A stretch of DNA of 64,000 nt from Mycobacterium colombiense CECT 3035 (GCF_002105755.1 NZ_CP020821.1:5456001-5520000), one strand, 5' to 3'; positions 44,585-53,912 are shown, numbered from the stretch's first letter. Program-made: numbers and translations. The notes: generated by a model from the letters alone, not told the origin.

Positions 44585-46162
44585 TTAAGCGGTGGTTGAC
44601 TCGACCTCAGAGCCGCCGAAGTCGGCAACAACGGGCGGTGGCTCCCAGTTCACCGTTTTGAGGTAGCGCTTCAGGAGCGCGTTCCTTGAGTCTCTATCGA
44701 GCACAGCCACAATAGTCCCGCGGTCCGCCTGGGCGCGCAGTAATCCAAGCGCGAAAATTCTCAACAGAAGCGGGTCGGATGTCGTGTCAGATCTAGCCCG
44801 CATGACATCCCGAGCCAACGTAGGGTTGATCGCGCTCATTCGCTCTACGGCGATTGCGACTTGCTGGAGATTGGAACTTGACTCAAGCCAACGAACGAGC
44901 ACGTCGGTGATCCGGTTTGAAATATTGTCATCGAACGCCAAGGCAAATTGTGAAGTAACCCATGGCTGGCGCCCCCAAGCCGACTCCACGTATTGGTGAA
45001 ACCAGTTGACGTTGTTCGTGACTTCTGGATCGAAAGACGATGCATCCATTGCTCCGCGCAGATACCGTCCAAGCGCGTCGGCGAGGTGTGGTATTCGATA
45101 GGCAATTGAACGCCAATCGCTCGACCTATCGAACAAGTGAAATTTTCGGAGTGAACCGAGCACTGCTCGTATTGTAGGTCGACCGAAACCATCCGGAGAG
45201 ACGAGGATCTCAGCTTCGAGACTCCGCAGAACATCAGCATTGATTGGCACCGCGGTTTCTACGTCGGAGTACTCCGATAGTTTCATTCTACGAAATTCGA
45301 CTTCAATTTCGTTAAGCGTTTCGGACCGCAAGCCCCTCGCCGTTGTACTGGCGGCGGAGAGCTGAGTTTTCGATGAATTGAGTTCGAGCCCTATCTGACG
45401 TGCGCGATCCTGTAATGCTAGAAGCAGCGCGTAGAGGGCATCTTCTGGGCCCTCGGCACTGATATCGTCCATCCAGCGCCGAACTGCAACGATGTTTTGG
45501 TCCCGACTCCCATATGCCGCACCCAGGACATCATCGATTGGCTGCAGGAAGCTATTGGCAAGAATCGCTGAGGCAAAGCTTCGTTGCGGTAGCCCACTGC
45601 GGCCAAGCATTTTAGAGTGCGTCGCGATTACGGTTTCGATTACTTGTCGCGGAATCGTGTTGCCAGCCGAGGACGCCACAAGCTCGCACACTCGGCTTGG
45701 CTGAATAGACGCAAAGAATGACGTGATGTCGGTAACGAGTCCGAACCCCGCATCATCTGTAGTTGGCAGGCTGTCTACGTAAGCGTCCCATTCGGGGTCA
45801 TTCTTTGCGACTTGGTCACCCCTCAAGCGCCAGCCATACACCCAAGGCTGCAATCCGCTGTGGAGGTCGTGCGCGCCATTAAGCACTGCGGCGTTGTACA
45901 CCAGCCGACTTAGTGGGTCTTGGACAACAGCGGGCCTGACGCCTAAATATGTTTTGGGTAAATCTATCGGATAGAAGTGCGGTTTAAGACTCGAAGCGAC
46001 GTTAGCCTTATCGATTCCAAGGTCCTGCTCGGGATCTAGTTTGGCAACAAACTCCTTCGAGAGGATCTCTGGCCATCCCCATGGATCGCGGTACCAGTCG
46101 CCGTAGAGTTCTTTCGCCGCGAGTTCGCGACCGCTATTCAGATCCAAGCCGAATTTGGCCAT
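44585..46162 (-). CDS. Reverse transcriptase, candidate defence type (unknown group)
   Basis: About 525 residues from the ATG after AGGTGAG; a GTG lies one codon upstream. RT motifs in order (numbered from the GTG): GLVTDITSFFASI with catalytic D146, GLPQRSFASAILANSFLQPID, RRWMDDISAEG with D233-D234 (WMDD in place of YADD), and GLELNSSKTQL. The catalytic triad is complete. The last ~230 residues are helical, as in Abi/UG/DRT-type RTs. No maturase (X-En) or retron VTG signature is seen, so it is neither a group II intron RT nor an obvious retron. Confidence 0.88.
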   Translation of the reverse strand: MAKFGLDLNSGRELAAKELYGDWYRDPWGWPEILSKEFVAKLDPEQDLGIDKANVASSLKPHFYPIDLPKTYLGVRPAVVQDPLSRLVYNAAVLNGAHDLHSGLQPWVYGWRLRGDQVAKNDPEWDAYVDSLPTTDDAGFGLVTDITSFFASIQPSRVCELVASSAGNTIPRQVIETVIATHSKMLGRSGLPQRSFASAILANSFLQPIDDVLGAAYGSRDQNIVAVRRWMDDISAEGPEDALYALLLALQDRARQIGLELNSSKTQLSAASTTARGLRSETLNEIEVEFRRMKLSEYSDVETAVPINADVLRSLEAEILVSPDGFGRPTIRAVLGSLRKFHLFDRSSDWRSIAYRIPHLADALGRYLRGAMDASSFDPEVTNNVNWFHQYVESAWGRQPWVTSQFALAFDDNISNRITDVLVRWLESSSNLQQVAIAVERMSAINPTLARDVMRARSDTTSDPLLLRIFALGLLRAQADRGTIVAVLDRDSRNALLKRYLKTVNWEPPPVVADFGGSEVESTTA

Positions 46163-46360
46163 CACTCACCTAACCACAGCCAGCGTGGAGCTATACGAAC
46201 ACGGAAGCGGATGCATGCTGGCTTCCCGTCAAAGCACCGGACCGACCCGGACGTTCGCAGCCAGCGTGCACGCAACGCGCGCCGAGTGGCCGGCCTTGCG
46301 AGTCCTGACGCCTTCGAAATCGCCCCAGGATCGAACTTACGTCCCATAACATCTGCGAGC

Positions 46361-49300
46361 GTGGGGGTATTCACCGATCTGTTCAATCAACTTGATGCCG
46401 ATGACCGCGTTAAGGGCAAGCAGTTCGAGCACATCTGCAAGTGGTTCCTGACTAATGACCCTGTCTACAAGCACGAACTTCGCCGTGTCTGGCTGTGGGG
46501 CGAATGGCCCGGCCGATGGGGAGGTGACGCCGGCATCGACTTGGTCGCTGAGGACCGCCAAGGCCACCTGTGGGCAATCCAGGCGAAGGCGTACAGCCCT
46601 GCCTACCGTGTCACGAAACGGGACGTGAACAAGTTCCTCGCCGAGTCGGGGCGGCCCGAGTTCACCTACCGCATGTTGATTGCGACCACTAATCTGATCG
46701 ACCGCATCGGCGAGCGCACGATCCAGGATCAAGACAAGCGGGTCACGTTCTTCCGGCTCAGCGACCTCGAGGCCGCGAATGTCGCCTGGCCACGTTCCCC
46801 AAAAGACCTCAGGCCAGCCCCGCAGCGTAAACCGGCTCGCCCTCGCAAATATCAGCGGGAAGCAATCAGCAAGGTGCTCAAAGGATTCGCTTTGGCGGAA
46901 CGCGGACAGCTCATCATGGCCTGCGGAACCGGCAAGACCCTCACCGCCTTGTTCGTCAACGAAGAGCTTGGCGCCGCCCGGACTCTCGTACTCGCGCCGT
47001 CATTGTCGCTTTTGAAGCAGACATTGAATGCTTGGCGCGCTAACTCCACCAATGAGTTTGCGTCGTTGCCCGTCTGCTCAGATGACACAGTCGCCAACAC
47101 TGATGACGACGTAGCTCTCGCACACACCAGCGACATCGGGGTGCCTGCCGAAGCCGACCCCGAGCGGATCGCGGCGTTTCTGCGGCAACGGTCCTGTCCG
47201 CGAGTCATTTTCGCCACGTATCAGTCATCACCGCAGATCGCAAAAGCGTTCGCGCTGGGTAAGGTTCCCGCCTTCGATCTGGTTATCGCCGACGAGGCCC
47301 ACAGGTGCGCCGGGAAGGCTTCGTCGGACTTCGCCACCGTTCTCGACGCCGACAAGATCAAAGCTAAGCGGCGGCTGTTCATGACCGCCACCCCGCGCTA
47401 CTTCACAGGGCGTGTGCTGAAGGCAGCCAAGGACGCCGAATTTGAGTACGCCTCAATGGATGACGAAGCCAAATTCGGCAAAGTGTTTCACCGCCTGAGC
47501 TTTGGAGAAGCCATCAAACGTGATCTCCTGACGGACTATCAAGTCGCCATCGTCGGTGTGGACAACGCCACCTATCTGGACTGGGCGAACAACCGCATGC
47601 TCGTCACCCGCGACGGTGTGGAGGTATCCGACGCAGCCGAGTTGGCGGGACAGATCGGGTTGGTGAAAGCCATACGGAAGTACGACCTACACCGGATCAT
47701 CTCGTTTCATTCACGAGTCAAGCGGGCGCGAGAGTTCGCCGCCTCAATGCCAGATGTGTTGACCTGGATGCCCGCCCGGCAGCGCCCCAAAGGCAAATTG
47801 TGGTCGAAATACGCCTCGGGTGAGATGCCCGCCGGTGACCGCTACGTCCTACTCCAGCACCTCGGACACCTCGACGACGGCGACCGAGGACTCCTCGCCA
47901 ACGCCCGCTGTCTGGCGGAGGGCGTCGACGTCCCCACCCTGGACGGGGTGGCGTTCATCGACCCGCGTCGGTCAGAGGTAGACATCGTGCAGGCGGTCGG
48001 ACGTGCCATTCGCAAGTCCGAGGACAAGACGGTCGGCACCATTGTGATACCGGTGTTCATAGACACAGACGCAGATGCCGAAACTGCCTTGGACAGTTCA
48101 GCATTCAAGCCGGTGTGGGACGTCATAAAAGCGCTCCGCGCGCACGATGAGGAACTTGGTGAACAGCTCGATGAACTGCGTCGAGCGTTCAGCAAAAAGC
48201 GCGGCCGGCTCCGACTTCCAGACAAGATTCACGTCGACATCCCAATCAGGGTGAACGCCGAATTCGCTCGCGCATTCGACGTGCGCCTCGTGCAGCAGAC
48301 CACCGCGTCGTGGGAGGAATGGTTTGCGCAGATGGAACTGTTCACCAACGAACATGGCCACGGTCGCGTCCCGTTCTCCTACGTCGTTGGCGATTACCAA
48401 CTTGGTCGCTGGGTCAACGCACAACGCAACAACCACTTCAGGGGCACTCTTGATGCCGAGCGTGAGCGGCGTCTTGAACAGCTTCCGGGCTGGACATGGA
48501 CTGCCCGTGCCGATAAGTGGGAGGACGGGCTTGACCTGCTCCAAATGTACGTCGAAGAACACGGCGACGCTCTTGTCCCGTATACGTACGAAGTCGACAA
48601 GTACAAGCTAGGCATCTGGATAGCAACGCAGCGCAGTCGTTACACCAGGGGCATCCTTGATGCTGATCGCAGACACCGACTGGAGGCTCTGCCCGGCTGG
48701 ACGTGGGACGTTGACAAAGCCCAGTGGGAGGAGGGCTTTAGCCGATTAGTGTGCTACGTCGAACGCCACGGCGACACACTTGTCCCTCATTCGTATACCG
48801 ATGACGGCTACAGCCTGGGCAATTGGGTTGCAGTACAACGGCGCGACCACACCCGAGGTGTCCTTGACGACGACCGTGACCAACGGCTTCAGAAGATCCC
48901 CGAGTGGACATGGACACCCAACACCGACCGTTGGGAAAAGGGTTTCACTCAACTACGACAGTACGTCGACCGCCACGGTGACGCCTGCGTTCCCTCAGAC
49001 AAAAAAGTTAAGGGTTTCAACCTGGGGCGCTGGGTGGTTACTCAACGACGGTTTTATTCGAACGGCCGCCTTGACGCTGATCGTCAACGGCGATTGGAGG
49101 AACTACCCGGGTGGTCGTGGACTCGGCAGGCCGACCAGTGGGAAAAAGGCTTGGCTCAACTGCTGCTTTATGTCGAACAACACTGTGATGCAAGCGTGCC
49201 GCAGTCCTGCAAGCTCAATGGCTTTGGACTCGGTTCTTGGGTGAATGCTCAGCGAGCCAAATACGCAAAAGGCGCACTCGATGCTGATCGGGTTCGCCGC

Positions 49301-50389
49301 CTAGCGAATCTTCCTGGCTGGACTTGGAATCCACTCACAGCGCAGTGGGAGGAGGGATTCAACCGCCTGCTGGCTTACGTCGAGCAACACGGTGACGCAC
49401 GCGTGCCGCAGTCCTACACAATCGACGGTTACAAGCTCGGTCAGTGGGTGATAAACCGGCGCTCCGACTACCGCAAAGGCACCCTTAATGACCGACGGCA
49501 GCAGGAACTTGACGCAGTGCCCGGATGGGCGTGGGATCCCAAGGCCGATAAGTGGGAGAACGGCTTTACCCGATTGCTTGCATACGTCGAACGTGAAGGT
49601 GACGCGCGCGTGCCGGCGTCCTATCGAGACGATGACGGCTACAAGCTCGGCGGCTGGGTCCTCACGCAGCGGATCAGCCGAATCGACGGCACCATCGACT
49701 CTGACCGGGAACGCCGACTCGACGAGGTGCCCGGTTGGTCATGGGCTCCCAAGCTAGATCGGTGGGAGGAAGGTTTCGCCCGGTTGCTGGATTACGTTGC
49801 GAGGCACGGAGATGCGCGCGTACCCGACGAGTATCTATTGAATGGCTTCAGGCTTGGTCAGTGGGTTGGGGTGCAACGCGGTGCCCATCGAAAGGGAACC
49901 CTTGGAGCCGACAGGGAACGCCGACTAGACGAGCTACCCGGGTGGACATGGGTCCTATTTGCCGACCAGTGGGAGGATGGTTTCAAGCGTCTCCGCGAAT
50001 ACGTTGAGCACCATGGTGACGCCCGCGTGCCACAGTCCTACAAGGTCGATGGCTACGGATTGGGGGTGTGGGTTGGCCGTCAACGCCGCGAGTACAAGAA
50101 AGGAACTCTTGACGTCGATCGCCAGCGCCGACTCGAAAGGGTGCGCGGTTGGACGTGGGATCCGCATGCCGATAGGTGGGAGCAATCCTTCGTTAGGCTT
50201 GAGGAATATGTCAAGGATCATGGTGACGCCCGCGTCCCGGACGCCTACAAGGTCGACGGGTACGCGCTTGGCGCGTGGGTGGGCATTCAACGTGCTTCCC
50301 ACCGGAAGGGCGCCCTTGACACTGTCCGTCGACGACGGCTAGAGGAACTACCCGGCTGGACATGGAGCGCACTACGCACGGACGGCTAA
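46361..50389 (+). CDS. Mrr-like nuclease / SF2 helicase with ten helicase-associated (HA) repeats
   Basis: 1342 residues from a GTG at the start of the nuclease domain; a frame up to 46211 would leave only 45 bases to the divergent RT. Numbered from that GTG: PD-(D/E)xK-like core GGDAGIDL with D60 and QAK at 74-76; Walker A MACGTGKT at 186-193; DEAH at 311-314; motif VI VDIVQAVGRAIRKSED near 545. Residues 651-1342 are ten ~69-residue HA repeats, each beginning W-E and ending LPGWTW-like. It resembles actinobacterial restriction-type helicases; known relatives vary in repeat number. Role: recognise and cut or unwind foreign DNA. Confidence 0.88.
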   Translation: MGVFTDLFNQLDADDRVKGKQFEHICKWFLTNDPVYKHELRRVWLWGEWPGRWGGDAGIDLVAEDRQGHLWAIQAKAYSPAYRVTKRDVNKFLAESGRPEFTYRMLIATTNLIDRIGERTIQDQDKRVTFFRLSDLEAANVAWPRSPKDLRPAPQRKPARPRKYQREAISKVLKGFALAERGQLIMACGTGKTLTALFVNEELGAARTLVLAPSLSLLKQTLNAWRANSTNEFASLPVCSDDTVANTDDDVALAHTSDIGVPAEADPERIAAFLRQRSCPRVIFATYQSSPQIAKAFALGKVPAFDLVIADEAHRCAGKASSDFATVLDADKIKAKRRLFMTATPRYFTGRVLKAAKDAEFEYASMDDEAKFGKVFHRLSFGEAIKRDLLTDYQVAIVGVDNATYLDWANNRMLVTRDGVEVSDAAELAGQIGLVKAIRKYDLHRIISFHSRVKRAREFAASMPDVLTWMPARQRPKGKLWSKYASGEMPAGDRYVLLQHLGHLDDGDRGLLANARCLAEGVDVPTLDGVAFIDPRRSEVDIVQAVGRAIRKSEDKTVGTIVIPVFIDTDADAETALDSSAFKPVWDVIKALRAHDEELGEQLDELRRAFSKKRGRLRLPDKIHVDIPIRVNAEFARAFDVRLVQQTTASWEEWFAQMELFTNEHGHGRVPFSYVVGDYQLGRWVNAQRNNHFRGTLDAERERRLEQLPGWTWTARADKWEDGLDLLQMYVEEHGDALVPYTYEVDKYKLGIWIATQRSRYTRGILDADRRHRLEALPGWTWDVDKAQWEEGFSRLVCYVERHGDTLVPHSYTDDGYSLGNWVAVQRRDHTRGVLDDDRDQRLQKIPEWTWTPNTDRWEKGFTQLRQYVDRHGDACVPSDKKVKGFNLGRWVVTQRRFYSNGRLDADRQRRLEELPGWSWTRQADQWEKGLAQLLLYVEQHCDASVPQSCKLNGFGLGSWVNAQRAKYAKGALDADRVRRLANLPGWTWNPLTAQWEEGFNRLLAYVEQHGDARVPQSYTIDGYKLGQWVINRRSDYRKGTLNDRRQQELDAVPGWAWDPKADKWENGFTRLLAYVEREGDARVPASYRDDDGYKLGGWVLTQRISRIDGTIDSDRERRLDEVPGWSWAPKLDRWEEGFARLLDYVARHGDARVPDEYLLNGFRLGQWVGVQRGAHRKGTLGADRERRLDELPGWTWVLFADQWEDGFKRLREYVEHHGDARVPQSYKVDGYGLGVWVGRQRREYKKGTLDVDRQRRLERVRGWTWDPHADRWEQSFVRLEEYVKDHGDARVPDAYKVDGYALGAWVGIQRASHRKGALDTVRRRRLEELPGWTWSALRTDG
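48311..50389 (+). repeat. Ten tandem HA-domain coding repeats
   Basis: About 207 bases per unit, diverged at DNA level. Each unit encodes WE-x-GF-x-x-L, then HGDARVP-like, Y-x-LG-x-W-V-x-x-QR, L-D-x-x-R-x-x-x-L and PGWTW. The units are alike enough for copy-number change by recombination. HA domains are thought to bind nucleic acid. Confidence 0.85.
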
Positions 50390-50636
50390 GCTCACGCCGG
50401 CCCGCTGCTTGCGTCGCTGATCTTCCGACTGGTAAGCCATGCAGCCCTTCCGGGCCAGGCTGAAATTCCACCACGTCGTTAGCTTCGCAAAATCGAAGGC
50501 GCGAACTGCGTACGATTTACACGGTCACCCGCCAATTCCGGTTGAAGGCCGTTGGCTAGCTCTTCTTTCGCAGCAGGGCCGAGCATTACCCCCTGCTGGC
50601 CGGCTCGAACTGCGGTTCGCTTTGGGTCGTGCGGGT

Positions 50637-50876
50637 TCACTCTTCCGGTCGGTAGTGGACGTGGTCGTCGCCGTCGTACTCTGGGCGGTTCCCCATGATG
50701 GTGTTGGGATCAATCAAGGGGCGCGGTGACGCTGGCCCGGTGATGGAAGTCCATTCCGGGTCTGTGTACAGGTTGATTCGGCGGTCCCGGATCCAGCGGC
50801 AATACCAGTAGAAGAAGATGGTGAACAGAGCCATCAAGGCCACCATCGCGACCAGTCCGAGAATTGCGGTCATCAT
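50637..50876 (-). CDS. Small single-pass membrane protein of the T7SS operon (79 aa)
   Basis: The ATG overlaps the stop of the upstream gene (ATGATG). One membrane segment (ILGLVAMVALMALFTIFFYWYC) near the N-terminus, then a polar tail with RRINLYTDPEWTS and acidic end. Last gene of the four-gene operon. Family unknown. Confidence 0.7.
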   Translation of the reverse strand: MMTAILGLVAMVALMALFTIFFYWYCRWIRDRRINLYTDPEWTSITGPASPRPLIDPNTIMGNRPEYDGDDHVHYRPEE

Positions 50877-51340
50877 GCTGGACACGCGGCCTGCAGTGCC
50901 TGGCCGGCTTGCCGGCTTTGCGCGGCGTAGTCGGTGTAGGCGCGCTGGAAGTTCTGACTTGCTGCTGAGCTGTCGTCCGATCCGTTCTGTGACTGTCCCG
51001 GAATCGTCTGGCGCCACACGGCGAGCATCTTGTCATCGAGATTGACTAAAGCGTAGGCCTTTTCACGCAGAGCGGGGTCGTGGATCTGGTCGGCGTACTG
51101 TCGCAGGCGGGTTTCGCGAGTTTGGTACGCATCCACGAGTTTCTGCGGGTCGTCGATGCTGGTTGGGATGAGGTCGCGCATTCGCGCGCTCTCGGATTTC
51201 GAGTACTTGAGCATGTCGTTGACGACCGCGCAATCCGAGTTCGGACTTGGCCTCAGATACAGCCACACCGACACCCCGGCTATGGCCAAGACCAGCACGG
51301 CAGCGGCCGCCGCGGTGATGACGGTGCGCTTAGTTGCCAC
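50873..51340 (-). CDS. Membrane-anchored protein of the T7SS operon (155 aa)
   Basis: N-terminal anchor VITAAAAAVLVLAIAGVSVWLYL, then an extracytoplasmic helical domain with two Cys (NSDCAVVNDML and the final AACPA). Its start overlaps the WXG protein's end by 11 bases. A role beside the secreted pair is inferred from co-translation. Confidence 0.75.
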   Translation of the reverse strand: MATKRTVITAAAAAVLVLAIAGVSVWLYLRPSPNSDCAVVNDMLKYSKSESARMRDLIPTSIDDPQKLVDAYQTRETRLRQYADQIHDPALREKAYALVNLDDKMLAVWRQTIPGQSQNGSDDSSAASQNFQRAYTDYAAQSRQAGQALQAACPA

Positions 51341-52541
51341 GGGTCATCACTGGTGGGCTGGGGATGCCGGTCGATGGTAGGCCGCCGGCCCACCAGCCGT
51401 TTTGGATGTCGATGCTGCCGCCGTTGAGGTCGGGTAGGTGGATGGTCGCTTCTGGATAGACCGTAGAAGTTTGCATGAGTTGTCCCAGGGTGACTGGCTT
51501 CCATGTGTGCGCTTGGCTCATATCTGGAAGTGTCAAATCGCCGAACGGTCCTCCAACACCTTGCCAGACTGGAATGGTGTTGAGTTGGTACTGGTATTCC
51601 TGCCATTGCGCCTGATACCAGCGGCCGTTGATCTGAACCGCCTTAGTGATGCCGTTGAATTCAGTACCACTAATCCGCACCTTGGATGTGCCCTGGAGAT
51701 CTAGTCCCCAGGCCTTCGCCTTCTGCGGATTGTCAGATCCGCCACCGATTGAAGTCACGCCGGTCGATGGGCCGGTCAGCAGATCGGGCCGCACGCAGGG
51801 CGGGTCCGATTGATACAGCGAGGGGTCTGGCAACCCGTTAGGGCTGTCGGATGGATGGTCTGGATCCACTGTCCAGTAGCCGGTGCCGGGGTGCCAGCCG
51901 GGCGGCGGCGGTCCGTCCCATCTGCCGGCCGGCGGATCGTGCCGCGGCAGTTGCGGAATGCCACCGTTCGAGTTGTCGTCGCCGTGGGTGTTGTCCACGA
52001 GCTGGATACCGCTGTTTTTTCCGTTATGTGCAAAGGTGGCGTTCCCCAGACCGGTCGTGGCGGTGGTGAGTTGATCCGCGACCTTGACTTCGGTTCCGTC
52101 GAGTTGTTTGGCGCGCGACCAGATTTGACTAGCCATCTGTTCGGCTTGCGCTTGGCGCGCGGCCTGCTGGGATGCTGTGCCGCCATGGTCGGTGTAAGAG
52201 ACTGACAGGTCTTCTCCGACATCGAATCCCGCATTCTCGGCGTCCGCGACGGCGTTCAGCACGCTTCGTTGGGCTGCGCTGATGTCGCTGGCTCCGCTGC
52301 GCGCTATTCCGGCTGCCTGGCGGAGCTGGTCGGCTTTGCTGCTGACGGTGGATAGGTCGGCTGCGGTGCGTTGCCGCAACGCATCACCCCCGGCGCCTTT
52401 CCATGCGATGGAGTGGGACTGGTTGCGCATCGTCAGGAATGTGTCTTCCCACTGGTCGGCGGTCTTGCTCCAATAGCTGGCCGCATCGGTCAAGTGCGCG
52501 GTGCTCCATGCACGGATTTGTGAGAGGGTTGCGGCGGCCAT
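51330..52541 (-). CDS. WXG-type type VII secretion substrate (403 aa)
   Basis: The N-terminal helical hairpin carries W47-K-G49 (SHSIAWKGAGGDAL), as in WXG100/Esp proteins, with long helices either side (residues ~5-110). A Gly/Pro-rich middle follows, and the last ~130 residues are a compact beta-rich region (QINGRWYQAQWQEYQY) with no recognised toxin fold. It is coupled to an EspC-like partner one base upstream. Probably exported by an ESX machinery encoded elsewhere. No classic YxxxD/E signal was confirmed. Confidence 0.75.
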   Translation of the reverse strand: MAAATLSQIRAWSTAHLTDAASYWSKTADQWEDTFLTMRNQSHSIAWKGAGGDALRQRTAADLSTVSSKADQLRQAAGIARSGASDISAAQRSVLNAVADAENAGFDVGEDLSVSYTDHGGTASQQAARQAQAEQMASQIWSRAKQLDGTEVKVADQLTTATTGLGNATFAHNGKNSGIQLVDNTHGDDNSNGGIPQLPRHDPPAGRWDGPPPPGWHPGTGYWTVDPDHPSDSPNGLPDPSLYQSDPPCVRPDLLTGPSTGVTSIGGGSDNPQKAKAWGLDLQGTSKVRISGTEFNGITKAVQINGRWYQAQWQEYQYQLNTIPVWQGVGGPFGDLTLPDMSQAHTWKPVTLGQLMQTSTVYPEATIHLPDLNGGSIDIQNGWWAGGLPSTGIPSPPVMTRGN

Positions 52542-52837
52542 CAGACCATCGTCACTTTTGGCACGTTAGCCATTTCCCCTGCAGATTTAGCCTCCTGGCT
52601 GCCGTAGCCGGCGGCGGCGTTAGTCACCTGTCCGGCAGTCTCCTGGGTACGAGATGCGAACGCTGCTGCATCAGTGCTGACCATCGAGTTGATACTGCTG
52701 ACCGCTGCGGTCGTGGGTTGAAATGGTTGTCCTGGCGACGGTGGCGTGGTCGCCGTGAGTTGGGCGCTCAGTCCCTGCCATTGCCCCGCCGTCGTGGCTA
52801 GCTGGTCCAGAACGACCTGCAGTCCGTTCGATCCCAT
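52541..52837 (-). CDS. EspC-like type VII secretion protein (98 aa)
   Basis: 98 helical residues of the DUF2580/EspC pattern: LQVVLDQLATTAGQWQGLSAQL, then AAVSSINSMVSTDAAAFASR and an Ala/Gly-rich end. It starts the operon; its stop overlaps the next ATG as TGATG. EspC-like proteins pair with larger partners for ESX export. The pairing is inferred from order. Confidence 0.75.
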   Translation of the reverse strand: MGSNGLQVVLDQLATTAGQWQGLSAQLTATTPPSPGQPFQPTTAAVSSINSMVSTDAAAFASRTQETAGQVTNAAAGYGSQEAKSAGEMANVPKVTMV

Positions 52838-53187
52838 CTGGCGATCTTAAAGCCGATCGCATGCACGACACTATTCACTGCATTCTCAACTTCACCGATT
52901 CATGCGGAAACTTCCTCACGGACGACCCATCGGCGATACATTTGCGCCTCAGGCGTCGGGCCTTCGCCCTTGGGAAATTTCCACACGAAACAACGGAGTT
53001 GAGTCATATCGCGTGTCACCAAAATCGTCGTGGCCCTGATGATCGCCTGCAGCGCCCCGACGACCTCAGGGTGCACCTCTTGCACTACAGATGCTCTGGG
53101 TTACAACGCTTGTTGGTGAGTAACAGCGACGCGCACTTGACGCAACGAGACGCGCACTTGACGCAACGAATGGTGCCGAGCCGCTGC
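52838..53187. other. 350-base gap with a 21-bp tandem repeat and one doubtful small frame
   Basis: Between the EspC-like start and the voltage-sensor stop. A minus frame at 52900-53085 (61 codons, VQEVHPEVVGALQ) is possible but has no ribosome site. The 21-bp unit at 53128-53148 is repeated exactly at 53149-53169. I see no other gene. Confidence 0.4.
53128..53169. repeat. 21-bp unit in two perfect tandem copies
   Basis: The unit GACGCGCACTTG... occurs at 53128-53148 and 53149-53169 with no difference. It lies 18 bases downstream of the voltage-sensor gene stop. Recent duplication or a protein-binding site. Confidence 0.9.
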
Positions 53188-53568
53188 TCACTCTCGCTCG
53201 GCGGCCAGCACCGGCGCCAACCGCCCAATCGGCACGAACCGAATTAGCCGCAGATGCGGAAGGTGCCGGACTACATGCAGCAGTCGCGCTGCCCGCGCCA
53301 ACCTCAACAGCCCGCCATCGAGCCCGAACATCGGCAGGCAACTCGCGGCGATCACCGCAGCATCGAACGCGTTGAGAGGCTTGCGCAGGAAACGCCAGCC
53401 ATGCATCCGCAGATGAACGCCAAGCTCGACGACGAAGAAGCTCAGGATGACGTCGTGGGCAAGCTCGAATAGTTCCTCGTGCCCGTCGATCAACTGCCCC
53501 GCGATGAGCACGCCGACATTGGCGATGATGGCGCCGGTCACCGTCTGGTCAAACCATCGCGCGGTCAC
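53188..53568 (-). CDS. Stand-alone voltage-sensor domain protein (no pore)
   Basis: 126 residues from a GTG overlapping the upstream stop (GTGA). Four membrane segments: S1 ~10-27, S2 ~36-53, S3 ~68-83, and S4 ~85-110 with R89, R92, R95, H98 and R101 spaced by three, the gating-charge pattern of NaChBac-type channels. The frame ends right after S4, so S5, the pore loop and S6 are missing. It is either a real voltage-sensor-only protein or a truncated ion transporter. The coupled operon favours a functional protein. Confidence 0.75.
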   Translation of the reverse strand: MTARWFDQTVTGAIIANVGVLIAGQLIDGHEELFELAHDVILSFFVVELGVHLRMHGWRFLRKPLNAFDAAVIAASCLPMFGLDGGLLRLARAARLLHVVRHLPHLRLIRFVPIGRLAPVLAAERE

Positions 53569-53912
53569 AGTGCCGCCACCTGCACGCCGTCCGCGTGCTG
53601 TCGTTTCCACAGCTCGAGCGAGCCACCGCGGCCAACAAATGAACGCCACACCTCTAGCTCAGAGAGTGCATCCACGAGCAGCCCGAAATAGCCGGTCAGA
53701 CACCACGTCTCGGCGGTTACCGCGTAAAGCTGATATGCGGTCCGGCCAGACGCATCAACACGAACAACCGCCATCGTGAGGCCACCCAGTTCCGCGATAT
53801 GGACCGCCTCATGGGAGCGGGCAACAGGCGCCACCGCGGGAAGATCGAACTCGTACAGCTCCGTCAGCCCTTCCGGGAAATCAGGCACCACCAAATCCGA
53901 CGGGTCAAACAT
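53565..53912 (-). CDS. Hypothetical protein (115 aa) coupled to the voltage-sensor gene
   Basis: From the ATG giving MFDPSDLVVPDFPEG. Compact alpha/beta, with EAVHIAELGGLTMAVVRVDA and WCLTGYFGLLVDAL. It resembles small immunity-type or DUF proteins but no family is recognised. Its start overlaps the upstream stop by 8 bases and its stop overlaps the next GTG. Confidence 0.65.
   Translation of the reverse strand: MFDPSDLVVPDFPEGLTELYEFDLPAVAPVARSHEAVHIAELGGLTMAVVRVDASGRTAYQLYAVTAETWCLTGYFGLLVDALSELEVWRSFVGRGGSLELWKRQHADGVQVAAL

Noticed and set aside
44585..46162. Group II intron or retron assignment of the RT
   Set aside because: No maturase/HNH domain, no VTG motif, and WMDD instead of YADD.
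46211..46360. Upstream extension of the helicase to an ATG at 46211
   Set aside because: The nuclease domain starts right at GTG 46361 and the extension has no domain; it would also leave only 45 bases to the RT. Kept open, but not chosen.
52861..53247. Plus frame over the 350-base gap and repeats
   Set aside because: Arg/His-rich, runs into the voltage-sensor gene on the other strand, and repeats the 21-bp unit; no start site.
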